Assembly: GCA_030606215.1 (NCBI GenBank) | Contig: JAUWGW010000015.1 | Location: 1 to 35,548 of the forward strand | Direction: 5' to 3' | DNA from: a bacterium | GTDB lineage: Bacteria > NPL-UPA2 > JAUVJM01 | DNA: 35,548 nucleotides | Shown: in pieces, positions 7,612 through 15,338 of the stretch | Numbering within the stretch: position 1 is the first letter of the stretch | How the letters are laid out: each line of letters begins with the position of its first letter | The notes under the pieces: generated by a model | Told to the model about the DNA's origin: nothing | Seen by the model: only the letters and a program-made list of their open reading frames with translations | Database searches by the model: none | Translations under genes and position numbers: made by a program

Positions 7612-8904
7612 CTATCCCTTCTTCTCCCAGCGCAGGAGATGGGTAACTTCCGCTAATGTCCCACCATCCTGAATTTCTTTCCTGATACGGTTTTCTCTTT
7701 CAAGGACATCCATTGCACGATTAGTAATTTCTGCGGCTTCTTTCTTCGGAATTACAACAACTCCATCGTCGTCTCCAGCTATCCAGTCCCCGGGATGGAT
7801 AACCGCTCCACCAGCTCGCACAGGCACATTTATTTCCCCGAACCCTTTTGGTTCACCCGCAACAGGAGTTATGATTTTTGAAAAAGCGGGAAATTTAAGC
7901 TTTTTCACTTCCTCAACGTCTCTAATTGCTCCATCAATGACAACACCCGCTATTCCTTTTTGAATTGAACTGTGAGTTGCGAGCTCGCCCCATACTGCGG
8001 GTTCAACTCCCCCTGCATCAATGACAATGACATCTCCGGGCTCCGCCTTATCAATTGCTTCAACCGGTTTAGCCCAGTCTCCCGGATATGTCCTCACAGT
8101 TACTGCAGGACCAACCATTTTCGCCCCGGTTAAAACAGGTTTTATTCCGGATAATTCTCCATGCCTGTGCATGGCATCAGACAGATTTGCAGTAGAGACT
8201 TTTTCAAGGACTTCTCTGATTTTCTCTGCAGTTACCCTCTTGTAAAGTGTTGTCTTAATTCCCTTCCCTGTTTTCATTGCTTTTTTTATCTGCTCTGTTG
8301 CGAGATGCGCATCAGTAGATTTCGTTATTGCCCCCCCGACAATTATAATGCTTGCTCCGGCTTTTATAGCCTGAGGCGCAGTCTCGGAATTTATCCCTCC
8401 TGCAACGCCAACGGGAATGTTAACCGCTGAGACTATCTCCCTCAAACTTTCAAATGACACAACCCCTTCCATCTGTTCATCTATAGCAATATGCACAGTT
8501 ATGTAATCAGCGCCCATCTTTTCTGCCTGCACTGCTCTTTCTCTGGCGTTTTTTATTCCAATTGTATCAACGACAATTTTTGCTCCATAATTTCTCGCCG
8601 CTTTTATACATTCTCTGATTGTGGCGTCAGGAGCTGCACCAAGACAATCAACCACATCTGCCCCTGCTTTTGCAGCGCATTCAACTTCTATCCGTCCTGC
8701 GTCCATGATTTTCATATCGGCAACAATTACCTTATCCGGAAATTTTGCTTTTATTTTTCTGACAGCGGTAAGCCCCTCACTTTTGATGAGGGGGGTTCCT
8801 GCTTCCAGCCAGTCCACTCCTCCTTTGACTGATTCTTCGGCAGCCCTGATGGCTCTATCAAGGTCAACAAAGTCAAGCGCAAGTTGTAAGATAGGTTCTT
8901 TCAT
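7612..8904 (-). CDS. Fused 3-hexulose-6-phosphate synthase - RraA-like protein
   Basis: Residues 1-210 form an OMP-decarboxylase-like barrel of the hexulose-6-phosphate synthase type, with the DxKxxD signature as Asp63, Lys65 and Asp68 (VADMKIMDAG). HPS condenses formaldehyde with ribulose 5-phosphate, or runs in reverse to make ribulose 5-phosphate from fructose 6-phosphate. Residues 225-430 form an RraA/HMG-aldolase-like domain with WGELAT (305-310) and DGAIRD (324-329), the metal/substrate motif of the aldolase branch. This fusion is best known from archaea and some anaerobic bacteria. No separate hexulose-phosphate isomerase is in the window. It overlaps lpd by 4 bp. The function of the RraA half in such fusions is uncertain. 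Confidence 0.9.
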   Translation of the reverse strand: MKEPILQLALDFVDLDRAIRAAEESVKGGVDWLEAGTPLIKSEGLTAVRKIKAKFPDKVIVADMKIMDAGRIEVECAAKAGADVVDCLGAAPDATIRECIKAARNYGAKIVVDTIGIKNARERAVQAEKMGADYITVHIAIDEQMEGVVSFESLREIVSAVNIPVGVAGGINSETAPQAIKAGASIIIVGGAITKSTDAHLATEQIKKAMKTGKGIKTTLYKRVTAEKIREVLEKVSTANLSDAMHRHGELSGIKPVLTGAKMVGPAVTVRTYPGDWAKPVEAIDKAEPGDVIVIDAGGVEPAVWGELATHSSIQKGIAGVVIDGAIRDVEEVKKLKFPAFSKIITPVAGEPKGFGEINVPVRAGGAVIHPGDWIAGDDDGVVVIPKKEAAEITNRAMDVLERENRIRKEIQDGGTLAEVTHLLRWEKKG

Positions 8905-10283
8905 ATATGAATTGCCTTTCCTAATACAGAATGGCTTGCTTCCATTATCGCTTCGGTAAGTGTTGGATGTGCATGTATTGTCTCAGCTATATCTTCTGCG
9001 GTTGCTTCCATTTTCATTGCAACTGCCGCCTCTCCTATTAAATCGGAAGCCTTCGGACCAATGATATGTATCCCGAGAATTTCCCCTGAAGATGCATCAG
9101 TAATAATTTTCACCATACCTTCCGTATCGTCTATTGCCCATGCTTTGCCGAGAGCGCTGAATGGGAACTTGCCAACTTTAATTTCTCTTCCGCCTTCCTT
9201 TGCTGCCTCCTGAGAAACTCCGACAGCAGCCACCTCAGGCTGTGTAAAAATACAGCGTGGGACTACATCATACTGCATCTCGGAATTTAGTCCAGCAATA
9301 TTTTCTGCCGCTACTATCCCCTCACGAGAGGCCTTATGCGCAAGCAGCATTCTGCCTACCGCATCACCTATTGCATAAATACCCGGCACTGCTGTTTCCA
9401 TCTTCTCATTAACTTTAATGAACTCTTTCTCATTCAGTAGATTTAATTTTTCAAGACCAATTCCTTTTGTATTTGGGACTCTGCCGATAGCAACAAGAGC
9501 TTTACTTGTTTCCAGTATATTTCCTGACGAAAGTTTAGCGATGATGCCTTCTTCTCTTATCTCTATACCATCAACTCTTACTCCTGTATATACATTTATC
9601 TTCCGGCGTTTCAGACTTTTCTCAAGAAGATTTGCAATTTCACTATCCTCACCGGGAAGTAACTGCTTCATCTCTTCCACGATACTGACATTAGTTCCAA
9701 GTGCGGAGAAGATATATGCAAATTCAAGTCCAATTGCTCCTGCCCCTACAACTAAAAGTTTCTCCGGAATCTGCTTCAGTTGAAGAGCTTCTGTGCTTGT
9801 AATTACTTTCTCCCCATCAAACTGAAAAATGGCGGGTTTCGCAGGCAGAGAACCGGTTGCAACAATGATATTTTCAGCAGTTAACTCTTCCTCCACCCCA
9901 TTTTCTCTCATTACCTTCACTCTACCGGGGTTAATATCTACCACTCTTCCATTTACCAGTGTAATTCCATTTTTTTTGAAGAGAAATTTTACTCCTTTAG
10001 TCAGCTGATTTACAATTCTATCCTTTCTTGCGACCATTCGGGAGAAGTCAGTAGTAAACTCTTTAACATTTATCCCGAATTTCCCAGCATTCTGTATATG
10101 CAGAAGAACTTCAACAGATGAAAGTAGAGCTTTTGTAGGTATGCATCCCACATTGAGACACACCCCGCCAGGTGAATTTTTCTCTACGACAGTTACATCG
10201 GCACCAAGCTGGGAAGCCCGAATAGCGGAAACATACCCCCCGGGCCCCGCCCCGATAACTATAACCTTCTTACCACCTGCCAT
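8901..10283 (-). CDS. lpdA: Dihydrolipoyl dehydrogenase
   Basis: Flavoprotein that reoxidises dihydrolipoamide with NAD+ for 2-oxoacid dehydrogenase complexes or the glycine cleavage system. Motifs seen: FAD-binding GAGPGG (11-16), the redox-active Cys42-x4-Cys47 in GGVCLNVGCIPTK, the NAD-binding VVGAGAIGLEFA near the middle, a second FAD motif (GIYAIGDAVG), and the C-terminal HAHPTLTEA with the catalytic His. The 460-residue length is normal. The start follows AAAGGATGGAG. No lipoyl-bearing partner is in the window, so the complex it serves is unknown. Confidence 0.95.
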   Translation of the reverse strand: MAGGKKVIVIGAGPGGYVSAIRASQLGADVTVVEKNSPGGVCLNVGCIPTKALLSSVEVLLHIQNAGKFGINVKEFTTDFSRMVARKDRIVNQLTKGVKFLFKKNGITLVNGRVVDINPGRVKVMRENGVEEELTAENIIVATGSLPAKPAIFQFDGEKVITSTEALQLKQIPEKLLVVGAGAIGLEFAYIFSALGTNVSIVEEMKQLLPGEDSEIANLLEKSLKRRKINVYTGVRVDGIEIREEGIIAKLSSGNILETSKALVAIGRVPNTKGIGLEKLNLLNEKEFIKVNEKMETAVPGIYAIGDAVGRMLLAHKASREGIVAAENIAGLNSEMQYDVVPRCIFTQPEVAAVGVSQEAAKEGGREIKVGKFPFSALGKAWAIDDTEGMVKIITDASSGEILGIHIIGPKASDLIGEAAVAMKMEATAEDIAETIHAHPTLTEAIMEASHSVLGKAIHI

Positions 10284-10321
10284 TTTTTCTCCATCCTTTG
10301 CAATTCAAGAATTGAGGGATT

Positions 10322-10963
10322 TTATAAATAATCAGAACTCTTTGCAATTTTTCCACCATTAGCCTGAAATTCAGATAATTTCTCCTGCATTGAACCGGGT
10401 GGTATATCTATACCTCTTGTTGCGTCCAGAATTATCGTAACTTCGTACCCACCATCAATACCATCCATTGCACTGTAATACACACAGTAGTCAGTGGCAA
10501 GACCTACAAGGTAAATTCTTTTTATTCCGATTTCTTTCAGATACCCGTCAAGTCCCGTAACAGATTCTTTTATATTGTCTTTAAACACTGAATATGAATC
10601 AATTTCGGGATTCATGCCTTTTCTGATGACCGCACTGAATCTTGTTGTATCGAGCTCCTTATGTAAATCGGCGCCGTGAGTTCCCTGAATACAGTGATCC
10701 GGCCATAGAACCTGTTCAATTCCACGAAGTCTTATCACATCGTACAGTTTCTTCCCTGGATGCATTGATGCAAAAGATTTATGGTTCTGGGGATGCCAAT
10801 CCTGTGTTGCTACAATGACACTGAAGTGTTTTGTTAATCTGTTAATAACGGGCACAACCAAATCCCCTCTTTTGACGGGAAGTGTCCCACCCGGACAAAA
10901 ATCATTCTGCACATCCGTTACAAGAAGTGTATCCTGCTCATTCATGTTATGTTTTTGTCGCAT
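10322..10963 (-). CDS. pncA: Nicotinamidase
   Basis: Hydrolyses nicotinamide to nicotinate, the first step of NAD salvage. The isochorismatase-fold triad is visible as Asp17 (VTDVQNDF), Lys115 (VIRKG) and Cys160 (GLATDYC). The metal ligands are in QDWHPQNHKSF (Asp55, His57, His61). Length (213) matches the family. The Met at 10963 overlaps the preceding gene by 17 bp. The Met codon at 10945, one base after that gene's stop, gives a more family-like N-terminus; neither has a strong ribosome-binding site. The direct neighbour, nicotinate phosphoribosyltransferase, uses its product. Confidence 0.94.
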   Translation of the reverse strand: MRQKHNMNEQDTLLVTDVQNDFCPGGTLPVKRGDLVVPVINRLTKHFSVIVATQDWHPQNHKSFASMHPGKKLYDVIRLRGIEQVLWPDHCIQGTHGADLHKELDTTRFSAVIRKGMNPEIDSYSVFKDNIKESVTGLDGYLKEIGIKRIYLVGLATDYCVYYSAMDGIDGGYEVTIILDATRGIDIPPGSMQEKLSEFQANGGKIAKSSDYL

Positions 10964-12200
10964 CTATTTTCCAGCTTATAGGTGCAGGAACTTTGCAGGT
11001 GAGATTGCGGTAATTTTCTGGGAGACGGTTTAGTTTCTGCAGGACTGATTCCCGTATCTCCTTTACATCTTTGAATTTCTCAATGAGCTTGCCGTTCTGA
11101 ATAATAGGTTTCAGTAATGGAATATACGCCTCTGGAGCATTATCGCCAGCAAGCGTTACAATATCCTTCATTTCATTCCAGTTTCTGTAGACCTGTTTAG
11201 CTCCGCTTATATCCCCCTTCTTGGCGCAGAATTTGTTTCCTTCTTCCTTCTCAACTATTTTCATACTGAAATCCACAGCAGGCGCGTCTGCAATGGAGGT
11301 TCCTACGCCAAATGAGTCAACAAGGCCGCGGACTTCATACACGCTGAACTCATCAAGCCCGCCGCTCAGGACAATTTTTACTTTATGCGCGCCATGAGCA
11401 CTTAGTTCCCATCTCACCTCTTCCAAAATTTTCCGAAGGTTCCCCCGTCTGCTTGATACAGTATCAATTCTCACACCGGATAATTTGTCACCGAGTATAC
11501 GCCAGGCCTTCAGTGCAGAGCTCTTTTCATCACCGTATGTATCAACTAAGGCAATGCGCGGTATTGCAGGGTCCAGCACCTCATCAAATGCTTTCCAGCA
11601 TGTAATCTCATCCTCAAAACAAATTATGAGGGAATGAGGCATTGTGCCGACAGCTACCTCACTGAGAAGTTCTGCTCCAAGAACATTTGAGACTTTATCC
11701 AGCCCGCCAATAAATGCGGCTCTCTCAACTGTTGGAGCAAGGGCAGGATGAGCTCGCCGTGTGCCAAAAGAAAGAACTTTCTTCCCGCCTGCCGCAAGCC
11801 TGACACGAGCAGATTTTGATGAGATACCTGTAGATTTGCACAGAAAACCAAGTATTGAATTTTCATGTTCGCACATAACCTGGTATTTACCACGGACCTG
11901 AAGGACAGGTTCATAAATTGCACCGGCGGAGGAAAAAAATAACTCACCTTCATCCATTGCCATAACGTCAAGAGGTAATCCCTCAAGCTTCTTTGCTATT
12001 TCATATGTGCCTGTTAATATTCCCCAGTTCCATGGCTCAGGCAGAGAGCGGGCATAAACCTCCATCACGACAACAGGGTCTATTCCTTTTGCCTGAAGCA
12101 CCTCCTTAGCGTATCTGAGATATACATCGGTTGTCTTGCAGCTTTTTATCTCATCTTCAGTAGCAATCCAGAATAGTCTATCCTTCAAATCTCTCATCAC
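10947..12200 (-). CDS. pncB: Nicotinate phosphoribosyltransferase
   Basis: Joins nicotinate to PRPP to make nicotinate mononucleotide. Recognisable segments are RVRLAAGGKKVLSFGTRRAH and the substrate region VGTMPHSLIICF. The phosphoribosyl segment LVDTYGDEKSSALKAW and the C-terminal barrel strands IVLSGGLDE and GVGTSIADAPAVDFSMKIVE follow. At 417 residues it fits the shorter NaPRTase branch. Co-operonic with nicotinamidase, whose product it consumes, and 12 bp after the TlpA-like gene. Confidence 0.94.
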   Translation of the reverse strand: MMRDLKDRLFWIATEDEIKSCKTTDVYLRYAKEVLQAKGIDPVVVMEVYARSLPEPWNWGILTGTYEIAKKLEGLPLDVMAMDEGELFFSSAGAIYEPVLQVRGKYQVMCEHENSILGFLCKSTGISSKSARVRLAAGGKKVLSFGTRRAHPALAPTVERAAFIGGLDKVSNVLGAELLSEVAVGTMPHSLIICFEDEITCWKAFDEVLDPAIPRIALVDTYGDEKSSALKAWRILGDKLSGVRIDTVSSRRGNLRKILEEVRWELSAHGAHKVKIVLSGGLDEFSVYEVRGLVDSFGVGTSIADAPAVDFSMKIVEKEEGNKFCAKKGDISGAKQVYRNWNEMKDIVTLAGDNAPEAYIPLLKPIIQNGKLIEKFKDVKEIRESVLQKLNRLPENYRNLTCKVPAPISWKIDATKT

Positions 12201-12212
12201 AACAGCTCCTAA

Positions 12213-12725
12213 TTACCTCACCAATTTTTTGAGCACATTTTCCATTCTGTATGGGCTATGACCATTGAAACGAACAATACCGTCTTTATCAATTAGGATA
12301 AGGTTAGGTATTCCCCTGATGCGATAATCCTTCGCAACAGTCCCTTTCATATCCAGCAGGATTGGATATTTCATCATATATCTTCTCTTGATGGAAATTA
12401 CTTTCGCAGGACTTTCCTGGATGTTTATGCCGAGAACTTGAACATCCTTTTCAGCGTAGTTTTTCTGAAGTCTATTTAATTCAGGTATGGCTCTTAGGCA
12501 GGGACTGCACCATGAAGCCCAGAAATCAAGAATGACTATTTTCTCCCCGCTGAAATCCTTAAGACTTACTAATTTCCCTTTTATATCTTTCAGAGAAAAA
12601 TTAGGAGCTTCCTGCCCTACGTCTACTCCCACGGATATTTTGGTTGCCTCCACAGGAACTTGCCCGCACGAGCCAAGGAATATAATAGAAACACAGAGAA
12701 TTGTTCTGACTAAATTCTGGAACAT
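12213..12725 (-). CDS. TlpA-like thioredoxin-fold lipoprotein
   Basis: Extracytoplasmic thiol-disulfide protein. The chosen ATG at 12725 has a textbook AGGAGGG (12734-12740) 8 bp upstream, better than the upstream Met at 12749. From that start the protein has a hydrophobic signal sequence and a lipobox LGSC with Cys20 as the lipid-attachment residue. It continues as a TlpA/ResA domain with the redox pair Cys73-x2-Cys76 (WASWCSPC) and the cis-Pro segment IRGIPNLILID. Total about 170 residues. The preceding gene encodes a CcdA-like membrane electron carrier, the usual electron donor for such proteins, so the two probably form one reducing pathway. Confidence 0.93.
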   Translation of the reverse strand: MFQNLVRTILCVSIIFLGSCGQVPVEATKISVGVDVGQEAPNFSLKDIKGKLVSLKDFSGEKIVILDFWASWCSPCLRAIPELNRLQKNYAEKDVQVLGINIQESPAKVISIKRRYMMKYPILLDMKGTVAKDYRIRGIPNLILIDKDGIVRFNGHSPYRMENVLKKLVR

Positions 12726-12750
12726 TTTCTCATCCCTCCTGTTGGACATT

Positions 12751-13479
12751 TTAAAATAGGAGTCTTCCCGCGCGGATCAGGAAGTATTCTCCAAGAAGAA
12801 TCATAAAGTATCCAAAACCTTTCTCAACCCTTTTCATCCACACACCTGATTTTGGCAGGGAGGTTAACAACCCGACGAATGTGCCAACAAGCACGAGAAG
12901 AACTCCCATGCCAAGTGCAAATGTGAAAAGCAGACTGATGCCAAAAAAGATATTCTGTCTGGCTGCTACATATGCTAAAATTGCTCCTGCTACCGGAGCG
13001 GCGCATGGCGCTGTGATAAAACCGGAAGCAAGACCCATTCCAATTGCGCCAAATGCTCCCCCCTTTTTTCCTTTGGGACCCTTTGAAAAAGACGGAATTG
13101 GAAGAATAAATACGCCGAGCATTGAAAGACCAAACAGGATGATTATGTTTGCCACTATAATATGTGCTACAGGACTGCTCTGCACCTCTCCGAAAAGCCT
13201 GCCGGTGAGGGCGGCAAATGCACCAAGAATAGCGTATGTTACAGCCATGCCAAGCACATAGAATATTGAAAGCGAAAAGCTTTTGCGTCTGGACCGTTTC
13301 GCCTTGCCTCCAATGTAGCCGGCAATTATCGGTATCACAGGATATACACAGGGTGTCAAGGAAACAAAAAGTCCTGCAACAAAACTTACAGGGTAAGCAA
13401 GAAGCGGCGCTCCATGCAGGCTATCTCTTAAGGAGCCTGTTAGGCTTTGCGAAAACCAAGCTAACCATTCCATCCCCAT
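12751..13479 (-). CDS. ccdA: CcdA/DsbD-type membrane thiol-disulfide transporter
   Basis: Carries reducing equivalents across the membrane to extracytoplasmic thioredoxin-like proteins. Six or so transmembrane segments are evident. The two conserved redox Cys lie in FVSLTPCVYPVIP (Cys44) and FITAPCAAPVAG (Cys159). I place the start at the ATG at 13479 (or 13473). A longer reading frame opens with GTG at 13500, but that would put the -10 hexamer of the operon promoter inside the coding region. First gene of the eight-gene minus-strand operon, 25 bp before its likely partner, the TlpA-like lipoprotein. Confidence 0.9.
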   Translation of the reverse strand: MGMEWLAWFSQSLTGSLRDSLHGAPLLAYPVSFVAGLFVSLTPCVYPVIPIIAGYIGGKAKRSRRKSFSLSIFYVLGMAVTYAILGAFAALTGRLFGEVQSSPVAHIIVANIIILFGLSMLGVFILPIPSFSKGPKGKKGGAFGAIGMGLASGFITAPCAAPVAGAILAYVAARQNIFFGISLLFTFALGMGVLLVLVGTFVGLLTSLPKSGVWMKRVEKGFGYFMILLGEYFLIRAGRLLF

Positions 13480-13488
13480 AGTATAGAT

Positions 13489-13516
13489 ATTATACAGCAC
13501 TCTATCACAAGGTCAA
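13489..13516 (-). promoter_or_regulatory. Sigma-70-type promoter of the ccdA operon
   Basis: Minus strand: TTGACC at 13511-13516, a 16-bp spacer, and a perfect TATAAT at 13489-13494. Transcription would begin near 13482, only a few bases before the ATG at 13479, with no room for a Shine-Dalgarno sequence. The mRNA is thus predicted to be leaderless or nearly so. Confidence 0.7.
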
Positions 13517-13522
13517 GAAAAC

Positions 13523-13552
13523 TTGAATTCTTATAATTCTGTGTTATTATAT
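13523..13552 (+). promoter_or_regulatory. Possible promoter for the purE operon
   Basis: TTGAAT at 13523-13528, an 18-bp spacer and TTATAT at 13547-13552, in the AT-rich stretch between the divergent operons. Only a moderate match to consensus; offered because no better candidate precedes purE. Confidence 0.35.
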
Positions 13553-13586
13553 TAGAATCGGGATTAAGTAGTAAGGGTTCAGTATG

Positions 13587-13651
13587 TCCCCCCTTCCTTA
13601 ATCCTCTCCCCTGGAGGGAGAGGGTAAGGGTAAGGGTAAGGGTGAGGGGGT
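13587..13651 (+). repeat. Dispersed GAGAGGGTAAGG repeat with GGGTAA tandem expansion
   Basis: A short repeat with inverted arms (CCTCTCCCCTGG/GGAGGGAGAGG) followed by about three tandem GGGTAA units and GTGAGGGGG. A related 38-bp copy lies in frame in the methyltransferase gene (31468-31505), sharing GGGAGAGGGTAAGG and GAGGGGG. It sits in the purE leader, so its hairpin would be transcribed ahead of the ribosome-binding site. Confidence 0.75.
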
Positions 13652-13672
13652 ATCTTGCCGGAGGTTAAAAGA

Positions 13673-14188
13673 ATGGGTAAGAAGATTCTTGTGGGAATTG
13701 TTATGGGGAGCACCTCTGATTTGCCGTTGATGAAGGAGACAGCTCAAATTTTAAATAAGTTCGGCGTTGGCAATGAGATAAAGGTTATGTCAGCTCACCG
13801 CACGCCTGATATGACCCACGAGTATGCGTTGAAGGCTGAAGACCGTGGTTTGGAGGTAATCATTGCTGGTGCGGGAGGTGCAGCGCATCTGGCAGGAGTG
13901 ATTGCTTCATTAACATCCCTGCCGGTGATAGGTGTGCCTGTAGAAACTAAGAGTCTGGGAGGGATGGATTCACTTCTTTCCACAGTTCAGATGCCGTCGG
14001 GTGTCCCTGTGGCTGCAATGGCTGTTGGTAAAGCCGGTGCTAAGAATGCTGGTATCCTTGCGGCGCAGATTCTCGGGGTGAAATATCCGGAAATCAGGCG
14101 AAAAATTAAAGCTTATAAGAAAGAGATGGCAGAAGAAGTGAGGAGGAAAGGAAAAGATGTCCATATCAAAAAGGGTAAGTCTCGTTAG
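13673..14188 (+). CDS. purE: N5-carboxyaminoimidazole ribonucleotide mutase
   Basis: Converts N5-CAIR to CAIR in purine synthesis (class I), or uses CO2 directly in class II enzymes. Family motifs: VGIVMGSTSDLP with GSTSD at 12-16, SAHRTPD with His42, the glycine-rich GAGGAAHLAGV and the QMPSGVPVAAMAVG loop. The ATG at 13673 has GGAGG (13660-13664) 8 bp upstream; an in-frame TTG at 13655 is less likely. The protein has a basic C-terminal tail after residue 155, and its coding end overlaps the aminotransferase start by 32 bp. No purK is in view. Confidence 0.95.
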   Translation: MGKKILVGIVMGSTSDLPLMKETAQILNKFGVGNEIKVMSAHRTPDMTHEYALKAEDRGLEVIIAGAGGAAHLAGVIASLTSLPVIGVPVETKSLGGMDSLLSTVQMPSGVPVAAMAVGKAGAKNAGILAAQILGVKYPEIRRKIKAYKKEMAEEVRRKGKDVHIKKGKSR

Positions 14189-15338
14189 TTCTTCCCCTAC
14201 TCTTAAGATAAGTGCTAAGGCAAAACAGATGAAGCAGAAGGGGATTGATGTGGTTAGTTTTGGCGCCGGTGAGCCGGATTTTGACACGCCAGCCCATATT
14301 AAGGAATCAGCCAAGAAGGCATTGGATGAGGGTTTTACCAAATACACCCCGGCCTCAGGAATAAAAGAATTAAAAGAGGCAATCTGTAAGAAATTTAGGG
14401 AGGATAATAATCTCATCTTTTCTCCTGAAGAAATTCTCGTATCCTGCGGGGCGAAACATTCCATCTTCAACGCAATTTTTGCCTTATGTGATGAGGGTGA
14501 TGAGGTAGTCTTACCATCTCCTTACTGGGTGAGTTTTCCTGAAATGATTAAAGTTGCAGGTGGCAAACCTGTAATTTTAAAGACAACTCAAGAGGATAGT
14601 TTCAGAATCAAACCTGAGCAATTGCAGAAAGCAATTACTCCCAGGACAAAACTATTTATTCTGAATTCTCCCTGCAACCCGACAGGGATGGTTTATACAA
14701 AAGATGAATTGCAACTCCTCAGCAATGTTTTAATTGCCTCCAATGTATATTGCATCTCAGATGAGATCTATGAAAAGATCATCTATGATGGAGAAGAACA
14801 TGTAAGTATCGCTTCTCTTGGAGAGAGAATAAAAGAGTTGACGGTTGTCGTAAACGGGGTTTCTAAATCCTATTCCATGACCGGCTGGCGTATAGGTTAT
14901 GCAGGCGGTCCTGAGGAAATAATCTCCGCTATGTCTAATCTCCAGAGCCATTCAACCTCCAACCCGGTATCCTTCGCCCAGACGGCAGCTCTTGAAGCCC
15001 TATCCGGGCCGCAGGACCAGGTTATGGAGATGGTAGATGAGTTTAGAAGGCGAAGGGACTATATTATAGATAGATTAAATGAAACCCCTGGTATTTCCTG
15101 CCTTAAGCCAAAGGGCGCTTTCTACGCCTTTGCGAATGTATCCGAGATACTAAAAAAGGGAGCGCTAAAGGATTCAGTTTCCCTTGCAGAGAAGTTATTA
15201 GCAGAAGCTAATGTAGCTGTAGTGCCCGGGTCTGCTTTTGGAGATGACCGTTACATCAGGCTCTCTTATGCCACATCCCTGGAGAACATAAAGGAAGGGA
15301 TGGAAAGAATTAAAGGGTTCATAGAGAAAGTTCTGTGA
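14157..15338 (+). CDS. aspB: Class I aspartate aminotransferase
   Basis: PLP enzyme exchanging aspartate and 2-oxoglutarate for oxaloacetate and glutamate. The 393 residues contain the family N-terminus (SFGAGEPDFDTPAHIK), the NPTG segment (LNSPCNPTGMVY) and the cofactor Lys237 in NGVSKSYSMTGWRIGYAGG. The substrate-binding Arg lies near the C-terminus (DRYIRLSYA). It starts inside the end of purE, with GAGGAGG upstream of the ATG. Transamination supplies aspartate, which is used twice in purine synthesis, a plausible reason for the pairing. Related prephenate aminotransferases look similar, so substrate specificity is inferred. Confidence 0.92.
   Translation: MSISKRVSLVSSSPTLKISAKAKQMKQKGIDVVSFGAGEPDFDTPAHIKESAKKALDEGFTKYTPASGIKELKEAICKKFREDNNLIFSPEEILVSCGAKHSIFNAIFALCDEGDEVVLPSPYWVSFPEMIKVAGGKPVILKTTQEDSFRIKPEQLQKAITPRTKLFILNSPCNPTGMVYTKDELQLLSNVLIASNVYCISDEIYEKIIYDGEEHVSIASLGERIKELTVVVNGVSKSYSMTGWRIGYAGGPEEIISAMSNLQSHSTSNPVSFAQTAALEALSGPQDQVMEMVDEFRRRRDYIIDRLNETPGISCLKPKGAFYAFANVSEILKKGALKDSVSLAEKLLAEANVAVVPGSAFGDDRYIRLSYATSLENIKEGMERIKGFIEKVL

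Noticed and set aside
8021-8959. Several plus-strand open frames opposite the HPS-RraA gene
   Set aside because: All overlap a well-supported gene on the other strand and overlap each other; none has a ribosome-binding site or family motif.
13616-13651. GGGTAA tandem units as a CRISPR or telomere-like array
   Set aside because: There are no spacers and only about three units; it is an expansion within a short dispersed repeat.
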